From assembly GCA_024220505.1 (NCBI GenBank), contig JAKZZE010000016.1, forward strand, positions 992,001-1,056,000: a DNA stretch of 64,000 nt, written 5' to 3'. The notes below the pieces were generated by a model. That model worked only from the letters and a program-made list of their open reading frames with translations. It ran no database searches and was not told the origin of the DNA. The first letter of the stretch is position 1; every line of letters begins with the position of its first letter. Below, piece after piece: positions 9,622 through 20,500 of the stretch. The translations under genes were made by a program, and so were the position numbers. This stretch comes from Rhizopus arrhizus. Its lineage: Eukaryota > Mucoromycota > Mucoromycetes > Mucorales > Rhizopodaceae.

Positions 9622-10159
9622 AACGGCGGAATTTAAATCGTTGCAGTTTATAACGAACGCCTTGCAGTTTACAACAACCACCTTACACTATACAACAACC
9701 GCCTCTTATGTTATAACAACCATTCAAAATACCAAAAACAGAACAAAACATAAAATCCAAAAACATATAAATAACCCCAAAGAATAATCTCAAAAAATAC
9801 TTCACTTCTAACTTCCTAACTTCTCTCTTATTTTATTTTTACTTTTTCTTTTTATCAAATAAATATTCTTTTAAAGAGGCAAACTATCTCTTATTTTATT
9901 TAACATCAAGAACAAGAAGTCCCTTGAAGCTATTATACTTCATTGTAAATCCCCTTTTTTATTTTACTTTATCTTTTATTTTTATTCTACCTTAACTAAA
10001 ACAGTTTGATCTACTTTATAAGATCTGGTGGTCACTATAACAAGCGAATCAAGCCAATCCAACTCATATAAAAGCAATTATTATACCAATTACAACTTAA
10101 ATCTGTTTATTTAAACCTCAACTCAACACACTCAAGCGAACTAGTAAAAATTTATTACA
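9604..10159 (+). repeat. 3' LTR of the gypsy element
   Basis: Same length and nearly the same sequence as 1831-2386. A short G-rich tract (GGTGGGGAC) just before it is a weak candidate polypurine tract. It ends TTACA and is followed by the target duplication TTAC at 10160-10163. Confidence 0.92.
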
Positions 10160-10163
10160 TTAC

Positions 10164-10990
10164 ATTGGTTTGCACGAAGATAGAGCATCGTTGGTTCTCA
10201 TCATGACCTTCCAGTTGTGAACAGGAAACTAGAGAAACTCTTGAGGGGAACGAATCCTTGTTCTAGACCTTGGACAAGTTCCTTAAAAGAGCCGAACGGG
10301 GGCCCTCTCGGGATCATGACGGCAACCTTGAGTTATCGGGGATCGATTTGTACCCACAGCGCTGAGGTTGTTTAGTTGGAGTGGTGAGGGTCAACAGCCA
10401 ATGTGGCCTAGTCGGGCAAGGGGGTATGGATCCCCGTGGGTACTTTGAAAGATGCCATGGCCCATATCAACTTGTGTAGTGAGCGTATTCAAGTGGAATA
10501 GGCACTAACATCCTCCCCCTTTTTTTTTTTCTTTTTTTTTCTTTTTTTTTTTTTCTTTTTTTTTTTTTTCCTTTTCTTTATTTTGGCTCCATTTCGTATT
10601 GTACCTTTCGTTATAAAAAAGTTTCAAATGAACATTTAAAATTAAGAAAGAAAGAAAAAAAAAAGTCTTCTTCATACATTCAGACTTCAAAAATACTACA
10701 AATGCTGAAGTGTAACTGGAAAGGCTGATTTCATTTAATAGCAAGAGCAGTGAGGATATACAAAGTTGGATTGATTTGCGATATCCCCTATTGGATACAG
10801 TTGGAGCTATGGAGAAGTGTTAGGTGTTTACAACTAATAGGAATGAAGAGAAGTAAAATAAATAAAGTAAGACTATATCAAGAGCGGTAAGCAAGACTAG
10901 ATAAGACAAGAGGTTCACTTATGATCTTCGACTAATGTTTATCAAGCAAAATGATGAAAGCTATTTATACAAAAACTGAGGAATGCTTTT
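10164..10990. other. Non-coding stretch with a GC-richer island
   Basis: 10190-10500 is noticeably richer in G and C than its surroundings and has no open frame. It is followed by a long interrupted T run (10518-10575). I see no gene; the island may be a decayed repeat or an RNA gene remnant. Confidence 0.4.
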
Positions 10991-11037
10991 AGATAAAGAT
11001 ATGTCATTCCAGTAAATTAGAAGATAGTCTCTTTTTA

Positions 11038-11541
11038 CCTGTAGTGGGTTCCAAAAGGATCCCGATGTCCAAAATATCTCCATATTTTCTCAAACTTTTT
11101 TCCAGGCCTTTCATCAAGGCCTTCTCATTCAAAAAGGGCAAGTTGGACAGACGCAGACGGACAGCTTGTATATGAGTGTCAAGCGCTCGACAAGATAAGA
11201 TAGTTGGTCTATCTGCAAAAGTAATACCATTCGCTAGGCAATCACTTAATGCGCGTCATCAGGTGCAAAATTAATTTCGGCAAACTTAAGAGTTCCAACT
11301 TGTTGAGTGAGGACTCCCACGCGGGAAGGATATTGCTGAGCTACCAAATGCAGAATCTCAATTTTGATTCCTTGCGACCTGTTATATCGATGAAGACACT
11401 ACCTGAACCATGGCCTGTTCGCCATATACCGGTCTTAGAGATCATCGGGACATCCAAATTGTTCGGTGTGGTTGTAGCGATGTTAGCAGTCGAAGAAGAA
11501 GAATTAGTCGAATGTAACAATGATTTGCGGTTTTTGGTCAC
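11038..11541 (-). pseudogene. Decayed retroelement ORF1-like fragment
   Basis: On the minus strand, translation in shifting frames gives a Gag/ORF1-like order: SGSVFIDITGRKESKL, a segment around QQYPSRVGVLTQQVGTLKFAEINF, then ADRPTILSCRALDTHI and VRLRLSNLPFLNEKALMKGL with YGDILDIGILLEPTTG. I recognise this succession as typical of transposon-encoded proteins repeated in Mucoromycota genomes, but cannot name the family. At least one in-frame stop (after KLRFCIW) and two frame changes break it, so it is a relic. Confidence 0.5.
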
Positions 11542-11584
11542 CCGCCGTGCCCCAAGATCGTTGTGTAGGTGCTTTGGACATTGA

Positions 11585-12216
11585 TGTAGCCTTGTTATTG
11601 AGATGAGGCGATTCGGCTAGCCACTGTTCCGATTGAAATTATTTTCGTCGGAAAGAACCATGAAAGAAATTTTTCAAGTTATAATCAACTATTAACAATC
11701 AAGCAAGTAAAATCGATAGGTAAATTTGTAACAGAAAGGATATCAAAAGATACTAAAAAAAAAGAGTGATGCTCTACGCATGTTATTATTGGTTTTAAAG
11801 TGAATCAAGAGTGCAAATTGAAAAAAGAAAGAAATCGTAATTAGTCTGATTTGGTGTGTTAAGCGAATTAGGCGGATTAGGCGGATTAGTAATCATATGC
11901 GCCCAATGATTAGGTCTACAGACATACACCAATTACACTCCTCGTGGACCAATTATCAATTGTTCTCTCTTTCGATTAACCTTGGTCGAACACCCTCTGG
12001 ATCTGGACTATGGTGTGCTAACCTCATTTTAGTTCAACAGAAAGCGTATCGCGTAAAACTAAAGCAACGACTTATGTGTATCATATCTTCTTTACCTAGC
12101 CAGATGACGACACCATAACAATTGGATTACATCAAATCCAAGGTACAGTTATTTACCCACCGCTATGAATTTTGCTCTGCTAATACTGAAGACTTACAAC
12201 GACTTTTCGTGCGCTG
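11585..12216. other. Non-coding spacer
   Basis: No supported gene. It contains a short perfect tandem repeat (AGGCGGATT units near 11869-11887) and AT-rich sequence between a decayed ORF and a solo LTR. Confidence 0.4.
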
Positions 12217-12795
12217 TGTTATGTTCTGGTAAAGTAATTTAAAGGTAGCAATAAAACCAAAAGAATACTTTTGAGACTGAACTTTATTTAAGACAATCTT
12301 AATTGTTAAAAAGAAATCATTACAAAATCTACTATTTATATTCTTCTATCAGTTGGCGGGTAAATGAGTAGTTATGAGCGTAGATCCAATAATTGACATG
12401 TTTGATTGAAGAATGATCACTGAATCGATTATGAACATTTTTAATTCGTTGTTTTTATAGATCTTATTGTTCTTTAACTGATCTGGGAGAATTGTCCCGT
12501 CTTCATTGAGAGGAAAGATATATTTATATGAAATGCCTCCAGTCAGATCAAAGTTGACTAGGTACCTGATCCATTATTATTCATTTACAGAATTGATGAA
12601 TAGTAAAGATCATGGCTTATTTATTGTTCATGTTTACTTTATAGAATGAATCTAATAGTGATAGTCTTATATAAAAAGAAGAAGAATATATTTTATTTAA
12701 TAAAGATTTAAATTATTATCTTTTATCAATTTTAATATACTTCTTTTAGTTGTGATTATTCAATATCTGTTATGATCAGACGCTGTTCTACAACA
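12217..12795 (-). repeat. Solo LTR, family A, copy 1
   Basis: A 579-bp block repeated at 33142-33721 in the same orientation with roughly 95% identity by eye. The ends are TGTTATGTTCTGG and CTACAACA. Read on the minus strand it has a TATA-like box (GAATATAAATAG) followed by AATAAAG, the order expected of an LTR promoter and polyadenylation signal. No internal retroelement sequence adjoins it and I find no matching target duplication. Confidence 0.7.
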
Positions 12796-13080
12796 ATATT
12801 AAGCTATAGCTTACAGAATACCTAGTCAAAGAGACTTTAAGAGCAGTGTTATTCATCAATAGACCAGAAAGTATGACTTGTATGAGTGAGGTAAAGGGTA
12901 AGGAAAGAAAATGAAACAAAAACTCCTTTTTGTCTTTATTTATACCTTTTTCTCTTTTTCTTTTTGGGATTTGATTTTCATTTCGTTTTTTTTTTTTTTT
13001 TTTTTTTTTAATTGAATGATTGCTGCCGATCTTGTACCACACAATAGATGCATTATTATTTTGAAATACTCTCTTTTAAA
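12796..13080 (+). repeat. Left arm of a long inverted repeat
   Basis: The first 125 bases (from ATATTAAGCTATAGC) are about 98% identical to the reverse complement of 16280-16404. A second block (about 13015-13075, TTGTACCACACAATAGATGC region) matches the reverse complement of about 16160-16220 at lower identity, with a long A/T tract between the blocks. The arm starts exactly where the solo LTR ends. Confidence 0.75.
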
Positions 13081-13217
13081 GCTAATGGATAAGAGAAATA
13101 TAAAGGTTGCAAAGGATGCTCTCTACTTATATTAGGCTTAAACAAGAGGAAGGATAACGTACTTCTTTAAACAAGATGTTTCATCTCACCTCCCCCTCTT
13201 TTTTCTTTTTCTTTTTT

Positions 13218-13256
<39 letters not shown>

Positions 13257-13567
13257 TTGATACATTGTTCACCATAGCTAGCAATACTGGTGTCAATCCT
13301 CTTTGCTTATAAAAACATAGCCATAGCATTACAAATGGATATATGGTATTATATGCTTATTTGTATACCAAATAACACTATCCCTATTTTGATCAATGGG
13401 ATATGCTATCTATTTTGTATTAAGCATGTACCATCTACAGTCAACGTATGATTATCGATATCAATTGACCAATTAATGTCCTTTGTTTCTATTAAGGGTG
13501 GCCGTTGTACTTGTTTGGATGCTCTATTATGTTTTTATAGACCAGTAGTCCTATACCATCTCGTTCA

Positions 13568-13598
<31 letters not shown>

Positions 13599-14040
13599 AA
13601 AAAAAAGAAAAAAAAAAAAAAGAAAAAAAAAAAGAAAAAAAAAAAAAGAAAAAAAAAAAAAGAGAGAGAGAAAAAGAGGGGACGATTCTAACTTGGCTCA
13701 TAACAAACTAGTCAATGTCCATCTAGACAAAGATGGTCTTCTAACCGATATGTATCATCGTCCGCATTGTGGAAATTGATCATGCTTCATTGTTACTTGC
13801 TCTTTCTTTCTTTTTCTTTCTTTTCATTTTGTTTCTTATAAACATAACCAGGCTTATCAATGCAAAGTTGATGTACATTTCTATAGATTCTATAAGATGG
13901 ATTCCTTTTTTTTCTTCTTTTTTCTTTCTTCTTCTTTTTTTTTTGACTAATCATCATGTCCAGTAATCTTTGTCAAGTCAATAGCTTGATGGGACAAAGG
14001 AAGACAGTTTACAAGATGATATTAGTATGATTAGCATCTA
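13081..14040. other. Interior of the inverted-repeat segment, no gene seen
   Basis: AT-rich sequence with two long homopolymeric tracts: T-rich near 13200-13255, and an A-rich, periodically G-interrupted tract near 13568-13680. The Lys-rich and Phe-rich open frames over the latter are products of low complexity, not genes. Confidence 0.5.
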
Positions 14041-15807
14041 TATCTGTGTACTGATGCTTACTACATTATCCTCTTGGTCAGTAAAGCATGAAAGATCCAA
14101 GAGAATATTGTATGATAGCTTACTGTACTGGATAAGAAGAAACTGCAGACGTATTAGATACTAAATGACATATAGGCTATCTTGACAGAGTGAAAAATCA
14201 GTTCAAGGTAAGCATGTTCATTTAGGGATAGTATTTCATTATTGAGCTTACATTAGAAGATATGGGTTTCATGACTTTAGGACCAGGTGCAGTCAACAAA
14301 GAAGGTAAAAAAAAAAAAAAAAGACCCAATAGAACGGCAAAGATCGTTAAATAGAGGAACCAGCGGAAGCTAGTTATCTTATGGCATATCCAAACTTTCA
14401 AAGATAGATCAAAACCAAGTCTACTGTTTATTATCAATTCTTTGATCTTCTCTTGTATGCTTTGCAAAGTGTTCCAAGTCAATAAACTGTATAAAATAAA
14501 TGGATTAGAAACATTAAGCAAGATGAAACAATTTACATGCATATGATTTGGTGCCGTACATGGATTATTCATCGCAGGTCAATTTAGACAGGATACTTAC
14601 AAGAACAAGATGACACCTTGATCTCTTGCTTCTAGTCATGATCATAGCAAGAACAACTTGTTAAAGATGATTAGAAGCAATATGAAGCGATCATGGAGTT
14701 AAATATCTGTATCAAAGTGTTACTATATCCACACTAGTGTTTCATAATGCAAATAAAAAGTGTGTACCTCACAAGAGTATCATCAGCAAGAAAGCACGCA
14801 TATATATATATATATACTTGGATCTTTTTTCTCCTTTCTCTTCCTTCAAGGGAAAAAAAAAAAATCAGTGGAATGGATGATCCAACAATTACGAAAGAGT
14901 TCTGTTCACTGAAGACTATTCACTGTCTGCGTTGAAACGATCAACAGAAGATCCCCTCTATTCCGGAGGAGACACTCCTTTCCGTATACAGACGCACATG
15001 GTCATGGCTGTATCGGATTCACATTTCAAGAGGCTGAGCTTACGTGAGCCAACAGATCATCAGTCCATTCTGGTAACCCACAAGAGATTTTTCTTTTCTC
15101 TTTTTAGAAAATGAAGAAAAAAAAAGAACCAAAGCATATCAAAGAGAGACTGTTACAGAAAAAGAAAAGAATGTCCGAGTGTACAAAGAAGGTCATAACA
15201 GAGACAGAAGCAGAGACAGAAGCATAGAGAAAAAAGAGAAAGCCATAAGCATCACTTGAGCTATTATGATAGATGTTAATAAAAAGAATTCAGATGCTAT
15301 AAAGTAAGCTACCATTTGAAGCTTGGATTAATACAAGACTAGAACACGGTACTTGAATGTTTGAAGGTGCTGTGAACGATATACATTTATGGATATGATA
15401 TAGAGAAGTTAAAGAAGGAAAATGAAGCCAATAGTGATGAATACAGACTTGAAGTATCAGCCAAACTAGATAAATACTAGATTTACATGTTCAGTAGCTG
15501 ATTGTAACCAATGCGATTAACTTACAAAAGAAAGACGATGATAGAACAGGCTTGTAGGTTCCTTTTCCTTGCACAAACCAAAAGTAGAGAGACAATAGCC
15601 AGATACAGAGCATATAATTTGTATACCAAGAGATATTTTAATGATGATATTAATAAGCCATAGCTTGAGAAAGTGAATAAGGTGTGAAAAAAAAAGGAAA
15701 ATAAAAAAGGAAAATAAAAAAAAGAGGAATTTTTTAGAATGAGTATTTATAGGCTTGAAGATGCACGCATTCCTGGTTAAACAAGTCTTTCCCTTTTTGC
15801 CCATCAA
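14041..15807 (-). pseudogene. Possible spliced or decayed membrane-protein gene
   Basis: Several minus-strand stretches look like exons of one membrane protein. Near 15690-15540, KLWLINIIIKISLGIQIICSV runs hydrophobic to a GTAAGT donor. Near 14487-14251, LLTWNTLQSIQEKIKEL leads to a transmembrane-like WFLYLTIFAVLLGLFFF, preceded by a TTTTATACAG acceptor and followed by a GTAAGC donor. A further acceptor near 14126 (TTATCCAG) opens about 29 codons. I could not join them into one clean reading frame. It may be a real gene, a decayed one, or chance. No family is recognised. Confidence 0.22.
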
Positions 15808-16149
15808 GATATTTGTTTATAAGCATTCCTTTACTTTTATGATTTCAAGTCAAAGGAAAGCTATTCACCATCATCCTTCTGAAGTCATAAATTATGAATT
15901 GTTGTATACTAAAGGCTTTGTTTTGTTTTGAGCGTATCGTTATGTATGACAGTGAGCCAATAGAACAAAGGAGCGTATACTTTATTTATTTCCTATTTCA
16001 TATAAACTCTCTTTTTCCTATCAATCCCCCTATTCTTATATTACGTGTTTTTTCATGAATATATTTAGGAATGGAGGAAGGATGTATAAATCCTGATTGT
16101 ATTTAAACATGTATCTAAGCATGACAATGGAATCTTATTGCTCATCGAT

Positions 16150-16404
16150 TTATACATGAATCTAAAGTGTTTCAAAATAATAATGTATCTATCATGTGGT
16201 ACAAGATAGGCAATAATCACTCTATAGTACGCATTCCTCATTATAAAAAAGAAATTTAAAATCAAAAAGCATTTTTTTTATTTCATTTTCTTTCTTTACC
16301 CTTTACCTCACTCATACAAGTCATACTTTCTGGTCTATTGATGAATAACACTGCTCTTAAAGTCTCTTTGACTAGGTATTCTGTAAGTTATAGCTTAATA
16401 TCTC
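16150..16404 (-). repeat. Right arm of the long inverted repeat
   Basis: Reverse complement of 12796-13080: near-identical over the outer 125 bases (16280-16404) and weaker inside. Together the arms bound a 3.6-kb segment. The outer ends are ATATTAAGC and GCTTAATAT. No flanking target duplication is seen, because the left arm abuts a solo LTR. Confidence 0.75.
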
Positions 16405-16704
16405 AAGTTGATCCACTTCTTTAACCTGTGGCCTTTATGAAATAGAGCTACTACCTACACGCGTTCGTTTCTTCTTATTTTGCTGCATTAGTAAAAGTAC
16501 TAGGTCAAACAAATCTGGCATGACTATTATCTAATTGTCTCTTATCTAGTCCATCTGGCACATTTATGTAAAATCGCAGCTATTCATTATACAACTAAAT
16601 GCACTTTATCTTCAAGATGCTTGCACATAATCTCAATTCAGAGGTAATATATATCCATTTTTATATGTATATCTTTTTTTTTTTTTCTTTTGCATCTGGG
16701 AAGA

Positions 16705-16893
16705 CGGAAGCTTGACCGTAAGGTGACGCCTGCCTTTCCATACCGAGGGGACTTATAAGGTATGGAGTTGGCTGCCCTGCTCAGTTTGTGTCCTCTAATA
16801 GGAACGGTTCCTGAGACAATAATCTATGGACTATGATTTCTCAGTAGAGTTCGCTACTTTTGCTGTTGCATAGCCAGGTGTTGCCAAACTGAT
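16705..16893 (+). ncRNA. Candidate structured RNA unit, copy A
   Basis: One of two diverged tandem units. Conserved blocks are GGAAGCTTGACCGTAAGGTGAC (hairpin ACC-GTAA-GGT with a GNRA loop), GCTCAGTTTGT, AGTAGAGTTCGCTACTTTTG and CAAACTGAT. TCAGTTTG can pair with the terminal CAAACTGA. Between the blocks are hairpins CCATACC/GGTATGG and TCCT/AGGA. The matching hairpins in copy B have different sequences but still pair. No known RNA family was recognised. Confidence 0.45.
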
Positions 16894-16922
16894 ATTTCTT
16901 CCCAGTAAAGATGCTAGATGAT

Positions 16923-17122
16923 CGGAGCTTGACCGCAAGGTGACAAAACCTCTTAACCCCACGCTCTGGAGCCCTTTATCGTGTGGACATTGGAGTGCCC
17001 CGCTCAGTTTGTTACGACTTTGCTAGCTGCCCCTAGCTACAACCCATTCCTCTGCCTCATGCTTCCCAGTAGAGTTCGCTACTTTTGCTGTTGCATGAGT
17101 TCGAGGTAGTCTGCAAACTGAT
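16923..17122 (+). ncRNA. Candidate structured RNA unit, copy B
   Basis: Second tandem unit with the same conserved blocks as 16705-16893. Its GNRA hairpin reads ACC-GCAA-GGT. The internal hairpin is CCACGC/GTGTGG in place of CCATACC/GGTATGG, and the next is GCTAG/CTAGC in place of TCCT/AGGA, so pairing is kept while sequence changes. A long T run (17132-17163) follows closely and could act as a Pol III terminator, but no clear box A and box B are seen. Confidence 0.45.
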
Positions 17123-17129
17123 TCTATCA

Positions 17130-17164
<35 letters not shown>

Positions 17165-17454
17165 GAGGCGTGTTTTCTCAGAGAGAAAAACCTCCTTTGA
17201 TTTTTTTTATGGAAATATACCAAGAACATTTTGAACTAATTGGAATACTCTAGCTTTTGAAATGACGAAATTATAGTTTGCAATCCTGGCAATAATTTTA
17301 GCTCGCAACGGTGCGAAGAGTTCATTTGATGGATTTGTTACCACAATAGTAAGTTATCACTTTAGTGATCTGTAGCTTTGTAAATTATATTAAAATAACT
17401 TTATACAGAACCCTTTGGAATTGGTTATGATATATGCATTCTGAATCTCTGTTG

Positions 17455-17625
17455 CTAAGGATACATAAGACCGTAGTAACTTGGTTTGAATAAAAGAAAT
17501 CAGATAGGATCCTGAATCATATGTTGACCTAAATTGGAATCATTTATAACATTATTCCCAACACAGATCAATAAAAGGCTTTGATTAGATTTTAATATTA
17601 AGCTTTACTCATTTTAACTTGATTC
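17455..17625 (+). repeat. Fragment of LTR family B
   Basis: About 170 bases beginning GCTAAGGATACATAAGACC match the start of the family B LTR at 34225 (TGTTAAGGATACATAAG...), including the ATGTTGAC.TAA and CCCAACACAGATCAATAAAA blocks. The match stops near 17625 in a CTT-rich tract, so only the 5' quarter of the LTR remains. Confidence 0.65.
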
Positions 17626-19150
17626 ATCTCTTCTTCTTCTTCTTTTGTTTTTGTAAAGCACTGCTTATTTACTTACTGTTAATATGGTATTCTGAATATT
17701 AAACGGATTAATTTGGTGTGCTTCTTTCTCTTTTATTATTCTTCTTTTTATTTTTTCTTTTTAGTTTTCTTTCCCTTTTTCTTGTTATACTTTTTGCTAC
17801 CATTTAATAAAATATTAATGATTTCAGTGTTTGCTCTCTGTCTTCCTTGGCAATTGTAGAAATGAAGGGCAACAGATTTTTGATTGTAAAAACTGAATAA
17901 AACTGGTAAATGGTGTACGTTAACCTTGCTTTCTTCTCATTTAGCATCAAAAGGGTGATACAAGGAATCCTATTTTTGTGTAAAGCTTGCTAAACAATAA
18001 ACTATACAAAGTCTACTCTTTTTTTATATAAAGTCTATTGCTGTACCTCAAGAAAGTCGATACTAATAGAATGATTGTCAATACTAATCAAATAGTCTTC
18101 AGGACTATATCCACCGATTGCTTTGTTTATTTTCTCTAAAAATAACCTTTTTTTTCTAACATAGCAAGTTACACACAGAGGTCGATCCTTTATATTTTCT
18201 CTCTCTCTCTTTTACTTTTACTATCTTTTATAAAAATAAATGACATAAAAGAAACATAAAACTACTTGTACGAAATAAGAAATGGCTTTGAATTGCAAAA
18301 GGGAATAATAGCAAGGAATACAGCCTGTTTGATCGGTTGACTGTAGGTGTTTGAAATCATGACAACTTCATGTGAAAGAGATGAGCAAATAAAAGAATGG
18401 GGGGAGTTATTCCTTAATGACTGTTCCTATCATGGATAAATGGGATTTAGAATTGTTGATGAGTAAACAAAAGGATGGAGGCACTCATTGAGAGCTGTGA
18501 ATCTCTGCCTGTTACAGTCATTAGGAAATTGTGCAAGACATATACTCCAAGTAAATAAAAAGCACTTTTAAAGTATGATTTGAAAGATTAACTAGATTGG
18601 TTGACGATAGCCATGTCAAATACCAGATACCAATTATTTGCTTGACCTGCACAAGATTTATAACTAATCCTAATGATTTGAAAAAAAAAAAAAAAAAAAT
18701 ACCTTAAAGACTAAATGAAGACTGTAAAAAAAAAAGTCTGATCCAATCAAACCCAATCGATGGTTGTTGATTCCTGTTTGTTTACCTTTTTTTATATATA
18801 AAATAAACACCCCAGCCAAGATAATAAAGGTTATTATCAAACAATTAGATCTCTTGTCTCACATACATGCGTTAGATTGCTTCCATTCGTTCTTTTTGTT
18901 TATTATTTACCTATTTTTTTTTTCCTTAAAGAAAAAGATAGTCTCGTTAAGGTTTGCTTTTATGTGAAAATAAAAAAGAGAAAGGGATAAAATGAGATAT
19001 AAAGAGTGACAAGCTACTATGAAGGATATAACACTTGTAGACTATAAATATATGAAGCTATTATGAGAGTAGAGACTACATTTATTTTATTGTTTCTATA
19101 ATAAATTAACTGAAAAAGGAAGAGAGGAGGATGAAGTCATACGATTAACA
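17626..19150. other. Gene-poor AT-rich stretch
   Basis: No open frame with a recognisable domain and no convincing repeat. It holds scattered T-rich and A-rich runs only. Confidence 0.45.
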
Positions 19151-19271
19151 ACAAAAGTGTGTATAAATACACACTCTTTTTTCCCTTTTTTTCTTTTCTT
19201 TTCCTTGTACTTTATTCTAAAAACTTTTTCTTATTAAACCTACTCCCTCCCTCCCTTTTCTTGTCTGGACT

Positions 19272-19563
19272 ATGGATGGTGTCCTCTGCTTGTTTGTAAG
19301 ATTTCGTATTTGATGATCAGCAACTGGAATCAGCAACTAGAGTCAGCATTTCCTTGGAATAATTCAGCACTGATTGGATGTGGATAATGACTGAGAGCAG
19401 CATTTTTTTTATGAGTGAGTCTATTTTATTTTATTTTTTTTATTTGGGGTTTAGTGTGTGATGTGTGTGGTGTTTGTAACAGGTAGAATCATCATTCATG
19501 GAAAGAACAAGAAAAGTGTCTCTCTTCTCCCCAAAACTTTATTCCTTTACTTCCCCTTCTTAC
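19272..19563 (+). CDS. Possible short spliced ORF or ncRNA host transcript
   Basis: A TATA-like box inside a palindrome (GTGTGTATAAATACACAC near 19157-19174) is followed by a pyrimidine-rich leader and ATG at 19272. MDGVLCLF runs to a GTAAGA donor at 19296. An acceptor GTAACAG at 19475-19481 would continue VESSFMERTRKVSLF... to a stop near 19571, giving about 38 residues. The product is unrecognised. The value of this call is the promoter, donor and acceptor order rather than the peptide; the unit may serve as host transcript for the repeats just downstream. Confidence 0.22.
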
Positions 19564-19633
19564 AGTAAACCTTGACATCGGTCAATTTACTCATAAAGAG
19601 GAAACTTGCTTTGCTTTCTTTTATTATTGCGAG

Positions 19634-19715
19634 CGATGAACAAATACGCGACCTACAGTGTAAATCTGGGGAAAAAAATCATCAACACTGAGCCAGTTTT
19701 ACTGGTGATGATGCT
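19634..19715 (+). ncRNA. snoRNA-like repeat unit 1
   Basis: Contains a GCGATGAAC box C-like motif, then CTGGGGAAAAAAATCATCAA immediately upstream of CTGA (box D-like) and a CCAG/CTGG hairpin followed by TGATGATG. About 50 bases of this unit recur at 19783-19845. Box C is imperfect and the terminal stem is weak, so this is only a candidate. Confidence 0.22.
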
Positions 19716-19751
19716 TGCTTTAGTAACAGGAGGTTAGGCTTGTTTTCTTTT

Positions 19752-19850
19752 ATTGATGTAATCATTGACTTGAACTTAACCTACTTTTAAATGTGGGGAA
19801 AACAAAAATGTCAACTCTGAGCCGCTTTTTATTGGCAATGATGGGGTTTA
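19752..19850 (+). ncRNA. snoRNA-like repeat unit 2
   Basis: Parallel of the unit at 19634-19715: ATTGATGTAATC (box C-like), GTGGGGAAAACAAAAATGTC, then CTGA and a GCC/GGC hairpin in place of CCAG/CTGG, followed by AATGATG. The conserved block lies where a C/D snoRNA guide would, next to box D. The targets were not determined. Confidence 0.22.
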
Positions 19851-20500
19851 CTTTATAAACCAATTTTTTTTATAAACCATAAGCAAATAAAACAAGTACT
19901 TATTGAGATGATTAAACTAAAGCTTTATTTAATAAAGAGAAATATAATGTAAATATAATACAGAGTTCTGTAAGCTTAATACTAGAGACTTTTTTTTCTA
20001 TCGTTAAACTGATGGTATGGCTTCAACATGACTGATAACAATTTTACTTTGCTATTTGACCAAGTCAAAATTCAATAACCAATAGTAAACTCTCCTTTTT
20101 TTCTTGCCTTATTTTTTAGCCAGTAATTACAGGACAAGATCGTATAAAATCATGTTTATTTAAAACAATGAAAACAGAGAATAGAAAATGTGTGTACATT
20201 AAGATCTATTTTAAAAATTAAGTTTATAAAATTTCTTATCCCAAGAGAAAAAGTATGTTGTATGTTCAATTTAAATTCAAGGAGTAATAAATATTAAATA
20301 CAATATTATTGACCATAGTTAACATAATAGAATAAGGAACAACCCTTATCCAGTGAGCATGACTCCCTCTTTAAGACCAAATAGTGTTTTAAATCATGAA
20401 CTTTCCGAAACCAAATTCATAACCGAGAAATCTACCAAAGATAAATTTTTTTTTTAAAAAAAAAAAAACGTTAAAACTTTCTTTTTCTTTTCATTATTTA

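Larger units (their letters stand above)
1831..10159 (+). mobile_element. Near-intact Ty3/gypsy-type LTR retrotransposon
   Basis: An 8.3-kb element bounded by two 556-bp direct LTRs (1831-2386 and 9604-10159), each beginning TGTAACAC and ending TTACA. The LTRs differ visibly by only a couple of single-base indels or changes, so the insertion is recent. A 4-bp target duplication TTAC lies at 1827-1830 and 10160-10163. Inside, in order: a primer-binding site, gag, a -1 frame pol (protease, reverse transcriptase, RNase H), a separate integrase ORF and a further ORF of unknown function that runs into the 3' LTR. RT before integrase places it in the Ty3/gypsy (Metaviridae-like) order. The four ORFs are open over most of the element, so it may still be mobile. 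The split between RNase H and integrase is unusual. Confidence 0.93.

Noticed and set aside
10164..10230. tRNA-Met-like piece (AGATAGAGCATCGTTGGTTCTCAT) right after the gypsy element
   Set aside because: Only a D-arm and anticodon-like stretch is present; no acceptor pairing or T-arm follows, so I do not call a tRNA or a targeted insertion.
13560..13700. Lys-rich and Phe-rich open frames on both strands
   Set aside because: They are translations of an A-rich or T-rich low-complexity tract.
17023..17229. 68-residue minus-strand ORF across the structured RNA unit B
   Set aside because: It runs through a long T tract and has no domain; the covarying hairpins explain the sequence better.
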